The notes: generated by a model from the letters alone, not told the origin. A stretch of 64,000 nt of DNA from Saprospiraceae bacterium (GCA_016719855.1 JADJYH010000003.1:124001-188000); one strand, 5' to 3'. Positions 19,124 through 28,724 are shown, counted from the first letter of the stretch. Made by a program: numbers and translations.

Positions 19124-19236
19124 TTTATTGCGCTTTATAAAAGTTACTGGATTTGTTGTTGCCTAAAGTATCCTTTCCTGTTTAGCACTACCATTTCTCA
19201 AACCAAAAGCACAATGTATTCAGCCCATTATTTCTC

Positions 19237-19370
19237 AAGTTCTCCCAAAGTATGCATAGAAAATCCCAGCCACTTTCTCCTCTCGCCGGGCACTGTATGC
19301 TAAACAGCACCACAAGGTAAAAACCCCAGCAACCCAGCAAACAATCCCTCAAACTATTCCCAAAAATATT
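19237..19370. repeat. ~130-bp imperfect duplication, copy B
   Basis: Partner of 18262-18390. On the minus strand it lies about 115 bases upstream of the csgG-like gene and may hold its promoter (ATACTTTGGGAGAACTTGA). Confidence 0.65.
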
Positions 19371-19380
19371 TAATTGAAAA

Positions 19381-19411
19381 GACCTGCCAGCACATCAAGT
19401 GCTGACAGGTC
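19381..19411. terminator. hairpin, possible terminator
   Basis: GACCTGCCAGCAC-ATCAA-GTGCTGACAGGTC forms a 13-bp stem with one mismatch. It lies downstream of the dehydrogenase remnant on the minus strand. Confidence 0.5.
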
Positions 19412-19485
19412 TTATAGCTCCAGAGTCACCAGTCATCCTAAAGCAAAGCCACTTAGAACTTGTTACTGGTGGTGGATACGGAGCA

Positions 19486-19767
19486 TCAAACCACGCTTAT
19501 AACAACATTACCCTTTTTATGCCCTTTGTCCACATATCCATGCGCTGCTGCAATTTGTTCCATCGGGTATTTTTTATCAATAACTGCTTTCAGTTTGCCT
19601 TCTTCCACCATCCTTTTTAAAAAATGGACTGCCGCTGTCGTTTCGGTTGCTACCCCGGAAATCACCTTTATGTTGGTGGTCATCGCTGCCCATGTGCCCT
19701 GAAGCATTTCAGGAGCATCGCAGCCAGTAAAAATCAAGGTTCCGTTTTGCGGAGCGCAGCGATACAC
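19486..19767 (-). pseudogene. C-terminal fragment of a zinc-type alcohol dehydrogenase/quinone oxidoreductase
   Basis: 93 residues: FTGCDAPEMLQGTWAAMTTN, then VHFLKRMVEEGKLKAVIDKK-YPMEQIAAAHGYVDKGHKKGNVVISVV. This is the standard C-terminal end of MDR-family NAD(P)-dependent dehydrogenases. The family's N-terminal GroES-like part and the Rossmann glycine motif are missing, and sequence upstream of 19767 does not restore them in any frame. Judged a remnant. Confidence 0.75.
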
Positions 19768-19848
19768 GACTTTTATAAGAAAGCCCTTTTAGTGTGCAGC
19801 AACTACTTTATTTTTTCGTTAACCCGCCTACGGTCTAAATTGTCAGGC

Positions 19849-19856
19849 TACCTTTG
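19849..19856 (+). promoter_or_regulatory. Bacteroidota -7 box before the phospholipase/nuclease gene
   Basis: TACCTTTG matches TAnnTTTG exactly and lies 41 bases before ATG 19898. Confidence 0.6.
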
Positions 19857-19897
19857 TACAGCCCATTGTTGCCAACCACAAACCGCAATCGTCGCCG

Positions 19898-21073
19898 ATG
19901 TTTCCAAAAAAATACAAGCCCATCCTCCTTGCGGCCGTGTCGCTTGCCATCCTTCCGCTGGCCGCTGTTTGGCTGGCCCTTAGTCCTGCCCCCACCACCA
20001 CTTGGGGCTTTTTCGGCCACCGCAAAATCAATCGCCAGGCCGTGTTCACCTTGCCGCCGGAGATGCTGGTTTTTTACAAAAAAAACATTGACTACGTTAC
20101 GGAACATGCCGTGGACCCCGACATGCGCCGCTATGCCTCCAAGCACGAGGCGCCCCGCCACTTCCTCGACCTCGACCGCTACGGCGAGCCGCCCTTCGAC
20201 AACCTGCCCCGCACCTGGACTGATGCACTGATGCAGTATTTCCAGTATTTTTATGTGAATGAAAGGGGCGATACCCTGCGCCTCGTGACCGAACCCATCA
20301 CCGAAAAGACCGATTCCTTAACCTTGAACGCTCAGCTTTTCAAAGGCTCAAATGGGCTAAATTCCACGGGGATAACCCGCAAGGATTTCCGGTACTTTTT
20401 CAACCAAAACATACTGCCGCTCTACTACGGGGACGGCGCTTGGGAGGTTCCCTGCGACTCCATCGCCAACCTGCTCGGCGGCGCCCGCCTCAACTGTCAG
20501 GCGGTGTTCGTGGTGGACACGTTCTCGCAGCACGGCGTACTGCCCTACAACCTGGAGCAGATGCTCAAGCGCCTGACCGATGCCTTCGTGGAACGGGATG
20601 CCCGGAAAATACTCCGGCACTCCGCCGACATCGGGCACTACATCGCCGATGCGCACGTGCCGCTGCACACACAGGCCGAGTTCATTGCGAAGCCGAAGGA
20701 GTACTTCTGGAACATCGTGCTGACGAGCAACTCGCTGGTGGACAGCGTGATAGGCATCGAGCGGGCATTGCGGAGCGAGTTCCCGCCCGACCGCCAGCTC
20801 TGCAACGAGTACCGCAACAACGTTTTCGTGAAAACCCAATGCGAGGACTTTGCCGCTGCCTACCACGAGCGCATGGGCGGCATGGTGGAGGCCCGAATGT
20901 CGGCGTCCATCGCAGCCGTGGGCAGTGCTTGGTTCACCGCCTGGGTGCTGGCGGGCCAGCCCGACCTCTCCCGCCTCGGCGATGAAACGGCCACCTTACC
21001 TGATTCTACGGAACTTGAGTTGAAAAAAGCGGTGCAAGACGGGAAGCAGTTGGGGCGGGGGCATGAGAATTGA
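19898..21073 (+). CDS. zinc-dependent phospholipase C / S1-P1 nuclease fold protein
   Basis: 391 residues. The N-terminal span (LLAAVSLAILPLAAVWLALS) is a signal peptide or anchor, followed by WGFFGHRKINRQAVFTLP, where the mature N-terminal Trp and His of this fold bind zinc. Further ligands are seen in ILRHSADIGHYIADAHVPLH (H-x3-D-x-H pattern). These are hallmarks of the zinc-dependent phospholipase C/P1 nuclease superfamily; which substrate is used cannot be decided. Likely periplasmic or envelope-bound. Stands alone on the plus strand with its own -7 box. Confidence 0.85.
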   Translation: MFPKKYKPILLAAVSLAILPLAAVWLALSPAPTTTWGFFGHRKINRQAVFTLPPEMLVFYKKNIDYVTEHAVDPDMRRYASKHEAPRHFLDLDRYGEPPFDNLPRTWTDALMQYFQYFYVNERGDTLRLVTEPITEKTDSLTLNAQLFKGSNGLNSTGITRKDFRYFFNQNILPLYYGDGAWEVPCDSIANLLGGARLNCQAVFVVDTFSQHGVLPYNLEQMLKRLTDAFVERDARKILRHSADIGHYIADAHVPLHTQAEFIAKPKEYFWNIVLTSNSLVDSVIGIERALRSEFPPDRQLCNEYRNNVFVKTQCEDFAAAYHERMGGMVEARMSASIAAVGSAWFTAWVLAGQPDLSRLGDETATLPDSTELELKKAVQDGKQLGRGHEN

Positions 21074-21284
21074 GAAATTGGAAATTGAAAATTGAGAGGG
21101 GGTAGGGGGATGTTTTTGCGGAAATGCTGACAGGTCAAATTTCTCTTAGTAACGTGTAAAAAACACTTGTGAGTTTCGATTCCTAAAGCATTGATTTTCA
21201 ATAGTTTGGAAAACCAAGTGCACAACTTATTTTTTACATGTTACTTAACAAGCCTAATTCTCAATTCTCAATTTTCAATTCTCC
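21065..21284. repeat. inverted microrepeat tracts flanking a 160-bp gap
   Basis: Tandem AATTGAGA/AATTGAAA words at 21065-21095 are answered by the inverted tract at 21254-21284 (TCAATTCTCAATTTTCAATT). Between them lies a further inverted pair, AGTAACGTGTAAAAAA (about 21150) against TTTTTTACATGTTACTT (about 21230). The gap holds no gene. Confidence 0.7.
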
Positions 21285-21296
21285 ATTACGAAGCCA

Positions 21297-21304
21297 TACC
21301 TTTA
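21297..21304 (+). promoter_or_regulatory. probable -7 box before the lamin-tail protein gene
   Basis: TACCTTTA, one base off TAnnTTTG, lies 39 bases before ATG 21344. Confidence 0.45.
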
Positions 21305-21343
21305 CATTTTCCAAGAAATATTTAAAAAACAAAAGCTCACTTC

Positions 21344-23944
21344 ATGAAAAGAACAATTTTTACCCTCCTGGCGCTGGTCGGCTTGTTTGCCAACGGTTTT
21401 ACCCAAAACGTGGTCATCACGGAAATCAACTACAACCCACCTGGGGTGGACAATTACGAGTTCGTCGAGTTGTACAACAACGGTGCCTCGGTCGTTGAAT
21501 TGGAAGGATGGACGATTTCGAGCGCCATCAACTACACTTTCCCGATATACTCCCTCGACCCTGGCGAATATGTGGTCGTTTGCAACAACTTGATGAGTTT
21601 TGAGGCGGGCTTTGGCTTCCAGGCCCTGGAGTGGGACCCTGCCGGCAATGCCCTCAACAATGTTGGGGAAAATATTGTGGTGAAGGATGCCGCCGGTGTT
21701 TTTGTTGACTCCGTGCATTATTCCAATACCGCCCCATGGCCTTCGCTGGCCAATGGCTTTGGCCCTTCGCTCGTACTCTGCGACGTGAACACTGACAACA
21801 GCGACCCTGCCAATTGGGCCCCAGCACTCACCGCAACGGGCATCGTGGTGAACAATATCGAAATGTTGGCGAACCCCGGCGACCCCTCCAACTGCCTGAC
21901 GGGGCCGCTCGTAAGCTTTATGAACTCGAATGTCAATATTCAGGAAAATGCGGGCAACGTGTCCGTCACGGTGGTTTTGGCCAACGGCAATGCAAACCCA
22001 ACCACTGTTACGCTCAATGCAAGTATCGCCTCCACGGCCACTTTCCCCGGTGATTATTCGACGACATTTCCCCTGACCATCACCTTCCCAGGTGGAATGA
22101 GCGACAATACACAAACGGTGAGCATCTCCATCCTTGACGATACAGACATAGAGCCGAACGAAGTACTGATGCTGGAACTGACCGACCCCACCAACGGCGC
22201 AACAATCTTGGGGAGTGGGTTTACCATCAACATCACCGACAACGACACGCCGCTGACGGGTGCGCTGTTGATTTCGGGGGTGTTTGATACACAGGTGGAA
22301 GCTGGCGGCACTTGGGCCAAGGGCTGTGAGCTGAGAGCTTTGACCGACATCCCAGACCTGAGCATTTTTGCGGTTGGCTTCGCCAACAATGGGGGCGGAA
22401 CGGACGGGCCGGAGGTGACCTTGCCAGCGATTTCAGTGTTGGCTGGCGAGTGCATAACCGTGGCCAACGACAGTATTTTGTTCCACAATTTCTTCGGCTA
22501 TCCGCCAACCATTGCCGACTCGGATGCGGGCATCAATGGCGACGATGCCATCGAGTTGTTTGAAAACAGCCAAGTGATTGATGTTTTTGGGGATATTACC
22601 TACCCAGTTGGCAGCACCCTTGCCTGGAACTACCTCGACGGTTGGGTGTACCGCAAGAGCGGCACAGGACCTGATGGTGCTCTTTTCAATGTGGACAACT
22701 GGAATTACAGCGGCCAAAACGTGTTCGACCTGCAAACTTCCAATGCCACGGCACTTGTGCCGTTCCCGGATTGCACCTACTCACCGATACCGCCAAGCAC
22801 CGCCGTTGCCAACGACGACAACGTGACGGGCAACTACAATGCGCCCGTGACCATCAATATTCTGGCAAATGATGTGCTGCCAATCACGTTGGCCACCCTA
22901 ACTGTTACCAATCCCCCAGCCAATGGTACGGTAAGCGTCAATGGCCTGGACAACTTGACCTACACGCCCGATGCCAACTTCTGTGGGACAGACCAGTTTG
23001 AATATCAAATTTGCGACGCCAACGGTTGCGATTTTGCCACCGTCAACATCACGATTGACTGCCCTGCGAACTACCCGGTTTATGACATCGCCGACGTAAC
23101 CACGGTGGATGCCAATGGCCAGCCTGATTCGTTGGGTGTTACCTGCGAGTTGCGGGGCATTGTTTACGGTATTGATTATCAAGGGGTTAATGCGATGGGG
23201 CAGCCGCTGAACGCCTTGCAGTTTTACCTGATAAACAATGGAGGTATCAGCGTTTTCAGCGCCGACCAATTTGGCTACACGGTACAGGAGGGCGATGAGT
23301 TGGCCATCCGGGGCGAAATAGCGCAGTTCAATTGCCTAGCGCAGATTTCAAATGTGGACACCATCATCGTACTTTCAACGGGCAATGCACTCATCAGTCC
23401 TGCTGTTACCACTTTCCTCGATGAGTCTTTCGAATCCGAGTTGGTGGAGCTGACCAACCTGACAATGGTGGACCCAGGCCAGTGGCTCGGCGACGGCAGC
23501 AGCTTCAACGTGGAGGTGACCAATGGCACGTTCACCAACACCATGCGGATTGACAACGACTGTGAGCTTTCATCGTGGCCAGCACCATTAGGGCCATTCC
23601 ACGCCAGGGGCCTCGGCGGCCAGTTCGACACAGCACCATGCGATGGCGGCTACCAGTTCTTACCCCGCTATGCCGCCGACATCATCCCGCTGGGCGATGC
23701 CACGGAGGAGTCGTGGCTGGAAGGAAAAATCAGCTTCTACCCTAACCCGGTGAGCGACCAGCTTTTCCTCAAAACGGACATCATCATTGATGATGTGATT
23801 GTGGCAAATGCACATGGCCAGCAGATGATGCAGGTGAAATCGCCGAGCAGCAAGCTTGACGTCAGCCAATTAGAGGCGGGACTTTATCTCATCAGCTTCC
23901 GTGCAGCGGGTGGGGTTTGGACGAGCAAGTTCGTGAAGCAGTAG
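21344..23944 (+). CDS. secreted lamin-tail/Calx-beta protein with T9SS sorting domain
   Basis: 866 residues, uninterrupted. Signal peptide MKRTIFTLLALVGLFANGFTQ. Domains: lamin-tail domain (about 20-130: VITEINYNPPGVDNYEFVEL and WTISSAINYTFP); Calx-beta (about 190-295: NVNIQENAGNVSVTVVLANG ending FTINITDND); a second lamin-tail-like stretch (about 305-460); a cadherin-like/Big_9 domain (about 485-565: ANDDNVTGNYNAPVTINILA); an OB-like region; and a type A T9SS tail (about 785-866: FYPNPVSDQLFLKTDI, GLYLISFRAAGGVWTSKFVKQ). Expected at the cell surface or secreted. Lamin-tail proteins often accompany secreted nucleases or CotH proteins, but this one has no catalytic domain. Confidence 0.9.
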   Translation: MKRTIFTLLALVGLFANGFTQNVVITEINYNPPGVDNYEFVELYNNGASVVELEGWTISSAINYTFPIYSLDPGEYVVVCNNLMSFEAGFGFQALEWDPAGNALNNVGENIVVKDAAGVFVDSVHYSNTAPWPSLANGFGPSLVLCDVNTDNSDPANWAPALTATGIVVNNIEMLANPGDPSNCLTGPLVSFMNSNVNIQENAGNVSVTVVLANGNANPTTVTLNASIASTATFPGDYSTTFPLTITFPGGMSDNTQTVSISILDDTDIEPNEVLMLELTDPTNGATILGSGFTINITDNDTPLTGALLISGVFDTQVEAGGTWAKGCELRALTDIPDLSIFAVGFANNGGGTDGPEVTLPAISVLAGECITVANDSILFHNFFGYPPTIADSDAGINGDDAIELFENSQVIDVFGDITYPVGSTLAWNYLDGWVYRKSGTGPDGALFNVDNWNYSGQNVFDLQTSNATALVPFPDCTYSPIPPSTAVANDDNVTGNYNAPVTINILANDVLPITLATLTVTNPPANGTVSVNGLDNLTYTPDANFCGTDQFEYQICDANGCDFATVNITIDCPANYPVYDIADVTTVDANGQPDSLGVTCELRGIVYGIDYQGVNAMGQPLNALQFYLINNGGISVFSADQFGYTVQEGDELAIRGEIAQFNCLAQISNVDTIIVLSTGNALISPAVTTFLDESFESELVELTNLTMVDPGQWLGDGSSFNVEVTNGTFTNTMRIDNDCELSSWPAPLGPFHARGLGGQFDTAPCDGGYQFLPRYAADIIPLGDATEESWLEGKISFYPNPVSDQLFLKTDIIIDDVIVANAHGQQMMQVKSPSSKLDVSQLEAGLYLISFRAAGGVWTSKFVKQ

Positions 23945-23953
23945 AAGAAAGAC

Positions 23954-24026
23954 AGGTTTCAGGTTTCATTGATTTCAGGTTTCAGGTGAAGCCTGTCGTG
24001 AAACCTGAAACCTTTTTGAAACCTTA
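23954..24026. repeat. CAGGTTT microrepeat palindrome
   Basis: CAGGTTTCAGGTTTCATTGA and following copies of TTTCAGG (23954-23988) pair with GTGAAACCTGAAACCTTTTT (from 23997), giving a long imperfect hairpin directly after the stop codon of the lamin-tail gene. Confidence 0.7.
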
Positions 24027-24032
24027 AACCAA

Positions 24033-24068
24033 AAAAAAGCCCGCTCGGAGCAACTCCGGCGGGCTTTT
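24033..24068. terminator. bidirectional terminator between convergent genes
   Basis: AAAAGCCCGC...GCGGGCTTTT stem with inner GGAG-CAA-CTCC. A-run on one side and T-run on the other serve both the lamin-tail gene (+) and the RRM gene (-). Confidence 0.9.
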
Positions 24069-24088
24069 CTATTTGGTTAGCCTTTCGA

Positions 24089-24823
24089 CTAATATTCGTC
24101 GTCTTTGTAACGGTCGCTGCGGTCGTTGTAGCGATCGTTGCGGTCTCCGCCGCCATTGTTGCGGTCTCGGTCTCCACCGCCGCTGTTGTAGCGATCGCCG
24201 CCACCGCCACCGCTGTAACGGTCTCCACCGCCACCGCCGCCACGATAACCGCCGCCGCCACCGCTGTTCCTGTCGCCGCCGTAGCCACCGCCACCGCCGC
24301 CACTGTAACGGTCTCCACCGCCACCGCCGCCACGATAACCGCCGCCGCCACCGCTGTTCCTGTCGCCGCCGTAGCCACCGCCACCGCCGCCACTGTAACG
24401 GTCTCCACCGCCGCCGCCGCCACGATAACCGCCGCCGCCACCGCTGTTCCTGTCGCCGCCGTAGCCACCGCCACCGCCGCCACGGTTTCCACCGCCGCTG
24501 TAGCCGCTGCTCGTGCGTGGGCGATAACCACCGCTGTTGCCGCTGCCGTCACCATAAGCACTGCGTTGTTGTGGGCGGTCTTCTTTAGGAGTAGCCTCCT
24601 TGACAAAAATCTGCCTACCGTCCATGTTGCTGTCGTTGAGCGCATCAATGGCTGCTTTCGCCTCTTCGTCGTTTGTCATTTCGACGAAGGCAAATCCTTT
24701 TGACTTACCAGTAAAATGGTCTGTAATAACCTTGGCTGAAGAAACTTCGCCGAACTTTTCAAAGACGGCTTGCAAATCTTCGCTGGTCGTGTTGAAATCC
24801 AGCTTTGCTACAAAAATGTTCAT
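24089..24823 (-). CDS. RRM RNA-binding protein with long Gly-rich repeat tail
   Basis: 244 residues. Residues 1-80 are one RNA recognition motif: RNP2 IFVAKL at 3-8, RNP1 KGFAFVEM at about 42-49, with LDFNTTSEDLQAVFEKFGEV between. Bacterial single-RRM proteins of this type are small cytoplasmic RNA chaperones, often cold-induced. From about residue 110 the chain is Gly/Tyr/Arg/Asp low complexity with a 30-residue unit (YGGDRNSGGGGGYRGGGGGG and on) repeated three times, then a charged end (DRSDRYKDDEY). The tail is much longer than in the usual ~100-residue homologues and resembles phase-separating RGG tails. Confidence 0.92.
   Translation of the reverse strand: MNIFVAKLDFNTTSEDLQAVFEKFGEVSSAKVITDHFTGKSKGFAFVEMTNDEEAKAAIDALNDSNMDGRQIFVKEATPKEDRPQQRSAYGDGSGNSGGYRPRTSSGYSGGGNRGGGGGGYGGDRNSGGGGGYRGGGGGGDRYSGGGGGGYGGDRNSGGGGGYRGGGGGGDRYSGGGGGGYGGDRNSGGGGGYRGGGGGGDRYSGGGGGDRYNSGGGDRDRNNGGGDRNDRYNDRSDRYKDDEY
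24211..24480 (-). repeat. three near-identical 90-bp repeats in the RRM gene
   Basis: Units starting near 24211, 24301 and 24391 differ at only a few positions. Copy number is likely to vary by slippage. The track from 24824 to 25113 upstream contains no gene that I can see. Confidence 0.9.
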
Positions 24824-25113
24824 AACAAGAAGTTACTTTTAAAAAAATTAAATGAATAAAAAGTGGTTTAGAAAATCCGATAACAGTTTGTAAAGCAAGC
24901 CGTTCCAAACAAGTCCGTTTTGATGAAATGGTTCAAAATGCCTCCAGAATCAAGGTTTGCCAACAAGCGAACTTACATCGCAAGGCAAAAGTAAGTGAAG
25001 ATTTTTTTCGATGCTGATTTTTTTTATTTTAAGCAAAAGCGTTGGGACCACAGGCCGTTTCAAAATTTGTATTTCAATTTTTATCACCATCAAAAACGGA
25101 TAGAGTTTTTTTC

Positions 25114-25121
25114 TACCTTTG
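25114..25121 (+). promoter_or_regulatory. -7 box of the SRP RNA gene
   Basis: TACCTTTG matches TAnnTTTG exactly, 5 bases before the first base of the predicted RNA. Confidence 0.7.
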
Positions 25122-25126
25122 CCCCC

Positions 25127-25226
25127 GGCAAGCGCTACACGACCAGCTCCGGCCAAACCCCCCCAGGGCGGAAACGCAGCAAGGGTAGGTTGTTGAGCGA
25201 TGCGATGTAGTTGCTTGCCATCTTTT
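25127..25226 (+). ncRNA. ffs: signal recognition particle RNA (bacterial small type)
   Basis: About 95-nt 4.5S-type RNA that binds Ffh and targets membrane proteins to SecYEG. Ends pair (GGCAAGC at 25127-25133 with GCTTGCC at 25213-25219). The apical domain IV reads CCAGGGCGGAAACGCAGCAA, with the GGAA tetraloop and the asymmetric AGCA side that Ffh recognises. The 3' strand GATGTAGTTGCTTGCC is characteristic of Bacteroidota SRP RNA. A T-run follows at 25221-25230. Confidence 0.95.
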
Positions 25227-25230
25227 TTTT

Positions 25231-25260
25231 GGGAGGTTAATTCTGACGAATTTACCTCCC
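25231..25260 (+). terminator. hairpin terminator after SRP RNA
   Basis: GGGAGGTTAATT-CTGACG-AATTTACCTCCC with one T/T mismatch, followed by a T-rich stretch. Confidence 0.8.
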
Positions 25261-25273
25261 CATTTTTGTTTTG

Positions 25274-25337
25274 TTCGGGCAGAAATGCGGGAAGCAAAGG
25301 GTTGTTGAGCGATGCGATGTAGTTGCTTGCCATCTTT
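25274..25337 (+). pseudogene. decayed partial copy of the SRP RNA 3' half
   Basis: Bases 25300-25337 repeat 25188-25225 exactly (38 bases, including GCGATGCGATGTAGTTGC). Upstream, GGGCAGAAATGCGGGAAGCA is a diverged copy of the domain IV loop region. The 5' half and closing strand are absent, so it cannot fold as an SRP RNA. Confidence 0.8.
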
Positions 25338-25399
25338 CGTCGCCTGCCTGCGTTTTAGGAGAATGTTTTCCGGCTCGGCGAAGCCGGGAAAAAGCAAAG

Positions 25400-25426
25400 G
25401 TTCTGACCGCCGCAGGCGGTCAGAAC
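25400..25426 (-). terminator. hairpin terminator after the tricorn gene
   Basis: GTTCTGACCGCC-GCA-GGCGGTCAGAAC, a perfect 12-bp stem eight bases past the stop. Confidence 0.8.
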
Positions 25427-25433
25427 ACCCTTT

Positions 25434-28400
25434 TTACTTCTTCAACTCCCCAAGCAACTCCTTCACCGCCGCTTCCAACTGCTGGTCTCTTCCCTTGCTC
25501 ACCTCGCCCGGCTCGTTCGGGGCCATGATGTCCGGCTCCAGTTGCTGGTTTTCGAGGAACCTGCCGTCGTTGCCCTTCATGCCTACCTGCGGGATGCCGA
25601 ACACGACGCCGTTTTGGAGGCCCTCCCACCAGACTGCTGTGCCAGTGCCGGCCACGGGCATGCCGACCAATTTGCCGATGCCGAGCGCCTTGTAGGTGTA
25701 AGGGAACATGTGCGCATCGGAGTAGTTGCTCTCGCACATGACCACGGCGCTGGGTCGGTGCCACTTGAACTGCGGCTCTGCGCCAATGTTCTGCCCCCGT
25801 GGCTCGAAGCTCATGTACTCCTTGCCATTGAGGAAGGTGGCTAGGTCGTCGTGGAGCCAGCCGCCGCCGTTGAAGCGGGTGTCCACCACGAGAGCCTCCT
25901 TGTTGGCGTTTTTACCCAAAGCATCTTCGTAAACGGTGCGGAAGCTGCGGTCGTCCATGCCACGTACGTGTACGTAGCCGATTCGGCCAGCGCTCAGGCT
26001 GTCCACGAGGAAGCCGCAACGATCCACCCAACGCTGGTAGCGCAGCTCGCCCTCTTGGCCGAGGTTGATGGGTTTCACGACCTCTTCCCAGCGTTCCTTG
26101 GTGCCTTCGTTGTACAGCGAAAGCAAGGTGTTTTTGCCGTCCTTACGGTTCAGCAGGCTGTGATAATTGGTAGTCGTGGTGATTTCCTCACCGTCAATTT
26201 TTTCGATGACCGTGCCTGCCTTGATTTTGGTGCCGCCCTTGAACAATGGCCCCTTCTTGATTATCTCCTTGATTTTCAGGCCGTTGCCCTTGTAGTTTTC
26301 ATCGTAAAAACAGCCGAGCGACGCCGTGCGGTCGGGGTTGTCAATGGATTTGCCAAAAAAAGCGCCCGTGTGCGAGGCGTTCAGTTCTCCGAGCATCTCG
26401 CCGCACACATCAGCGAAATCGTAGTTGTTGTTGACGTAGGGCAAAAAGCGGGCGTACTCTTTTTTGTAAAAATCCCAGTCCACGCCGTGCAGGTCTTTGG
26501 TGTAAAACTTCTTGACCACCTGCCTCCAGATATGCTCAAACAGGGAGGCCCGCTCCACGTTTTCGTTCAGCACCATCTCGCCTTTCAGGTTGACTCCCTC
26601 CCGTTTGCCATCCTCCACGGCGATTTTCGTGATGCTGCCATCCACGATGAGGAAAAGCGTTTTACCGGAGGTGTCCATCACCATGCTACTGACGCCTTTG
26701 GCACCAAGCTTGGCCAAAATCTTTGTTTCCTTGGTGCGCAGCTCCGTTTGCCAGAGGTCAAAACCCTTCTCGAACAGGGCGAGGTAAAAGATTTTCTCGC
26801 CGTCTTTTGACAGAATGGCATCCGCCAATCGGGTAGAGTGCATCGTGAGGCGGGCTTTGCGCTTCTCGATGTCGTCCAGCTCGATTTTGATGGGTTCGAC
26901 TTTTTTTCTCTTCTTTTTTCTCGTCCTTTTTCTTGTCGTCATTCTTCTTTTTGTTGCCTTTTTTCTCGGCTTCTTTCTCTTCTTTTTCCTTCTTTTCTTT
27001 TTCTTCTTTCTCCTTTTTCTCTTTTTCTTCTTCTTTTTTTAGTTCCCAATCCTCTTTGCTCAACTTAAAATTGTCAAATGCTTCCTGGGTAAAGAACATG
27101 GCGTAGGCATCGCCCTCGCCGCCCCAGCTTGCATGGTTTTTCATGCCGTCACGGTCGCTGAACCAGGTCATGGCCTTGCCGCCCATTGCCCAGCGGGGCA
27201 CCCAGTTGGAGTAGCCGCTTTTGGTCAAATTGACGACTTCCTTGCCGCCCTCGGCGCTCACCAGGCCGCACTGGCCAATCCACTGGTTGTCTTGCAGGAA
27301 CTGCACGAGGAACCATTTCCCATCGGGCGACCATTCGTACCACTGGTCGCCATCGGAGTACGAATAGTTTTTGTTGCCGGGCAAAATGGTGCGCACGGCC
27401 TTCGTGGCGAGGTTGATGACTTTCAATGCAGTGCGCTCCTCAAAGTAGGCCACCTCCTTGCCGTCGGGTGAGTAGGCAGGTTGGAACTCCTCCAGCGGCG
27501 TTTCGAGTATGGCTTTTTCCTTCAAAATGGTGGCGTTGAAAAACTGTTTTTCGGACTCCCTTGCCAGCGAGGTTTCATAGACGTTCCAACTGCCATTGCG
27601 CTCCCCGGCGTAGAGGATGCTGCGCCCGTCCGGGCTGAAACTGATATTGCGCTCCTGCTCCGGCGTGTTGGTGATGCGTTTGGTGGTGCCTTCTTTCACG
27701 GACGAAACGAACACCTCGCCCCGGAAAACGTAGGCCACCTCCTTGCCGCTCGGCGACAGGGCCATTTCGCTGGCGCCCCCGCCCACGGACACGGTTTTGA
27801 CGGGGTTGTAGCGTCCGTCGTTGACCATGTTGACGGTCAGTTTTTTTGGCTGGCCGCCCTCCTTCATCGTGTAAAGCTCGCCGTTGTAACTGAAGGCCAA
27901 AGTGCCGTCGTTGCTCATGCTGAGGTAGCGGATGGGGTGCTTGTCGAGGCGGCTGATTTGCGTGGCAGCGCCGCCGTTGAGGCTCATTTTCCAGACATTG
28001 TAGGAACCACTTTTTTCACTTAAATAATAGATGTCCTGCTGGTTCGGGGCCACAATCGGGTTGCGGTCTTCTCCCTCGAACGTGGTGAGTTTGATAAATT
28101 TTTTCGTGGTCAAATCGTATTTCCACACGTCACGGGTCACGCTGGAGGTGTGGTGCTTTCGGAACTCGTCCTCGTATCCTTTGTGGTCGTGGAAAACGAG
28201 CAGGTTGCCCGCCGCATTGAATTTTGCATCTTCCGCTGGCGACGTGATAAGCTGCCTCGGCATGCCGCCGATCACTGGTATTTGGTAAAGTTCCGGCAGC
28301 GCCCGCTAGGGAACATCTGGTTGGAAGCAGCGTCGAGTTGGCTGCTGGCGTAGATAACGGATTGATTGTCAATAGTAAAGTCCATTGGCAATTCACCAGC

Positions 28401-28724
28401 GGAGTGAAAAGTGAGCCGGGTAGCCGTGCCGCCCGTCGCTGGCATCACGAACACATCGGGGTTGCCGTAGCGGTCGCTGGCGAAGGCAATCTGTTGGCCG
28501 TCGTGCGACCAGATGGGTGCGGCATCGTACGCGTCGCTGGTGGTGAGCAGCGTGGCCGTGCCGCCGTCGGCAGCCACTTTGTACAGGTCGCCCTGGTAGC
28601 TGAACACGATGTTTTTGCCATCGGGCGAGATGGCGGGGTAGCGCAGCCAGAGGGCTGGTGATTGGGCAAATGCCCCGAAAACAGTCGCAAAAACGAATGC
28701 GAGGGTGAAGTTGGATTTTTTCAT
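25434..28724 (-). CDS. tricorn-type S41 protease (two frameshifts)
   Basis: Periplasmic tricorn-like peptidase of about 1,090 residues that trims peptides. The ATG at 28724 opens a signal peptide (NFTLAFVFATVFGAFAQ). WD40-like PD40 blades follow (YPAISPDGKNIVFSYQGDLY, APIWSHDGQQIAFASDRYG and more). A Lys/Glu linker (about 27050-26900) precedes a second propeller-like stretch, a PDZ-like segment (IKAGTVIEKIDGEEITT) and the S41 core with VDTRFNGGGWLHDDL and the nucleophile region VVMCESNYSDAHMFPY. Frame breaks lie near 28300 and in an A7 run at about 26903; protein identity continues across both. A TACCTTTC -7 box lies at 28760-28767 (minus strand). Confidence 0.9.

Noticed and set aside
19399..19620. 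Plus-strand ORF with a double-glycine-like leader (LKQSHLELVTGGGYG)
   Set aside because: It has no ribosome-binding site and everything after about residue 30 is antisense to the dehydrogenase remnant, so the GGG is probably chance.
24073..24588. Plus-strand Arg/His-rich ORF
   Set aside because: Pure antisense of the Gly-rich RRM tail; composition is dictated by GGC/CCG codons.
26815..27068. Plus-strand Phe/Leu-rich ORFs resembling membrane proteins
   Set aside because: Antisense of the Lys/Glu linker of the tricorn protease; the hydrophobicity is an artefact of AAA/GAA codons.
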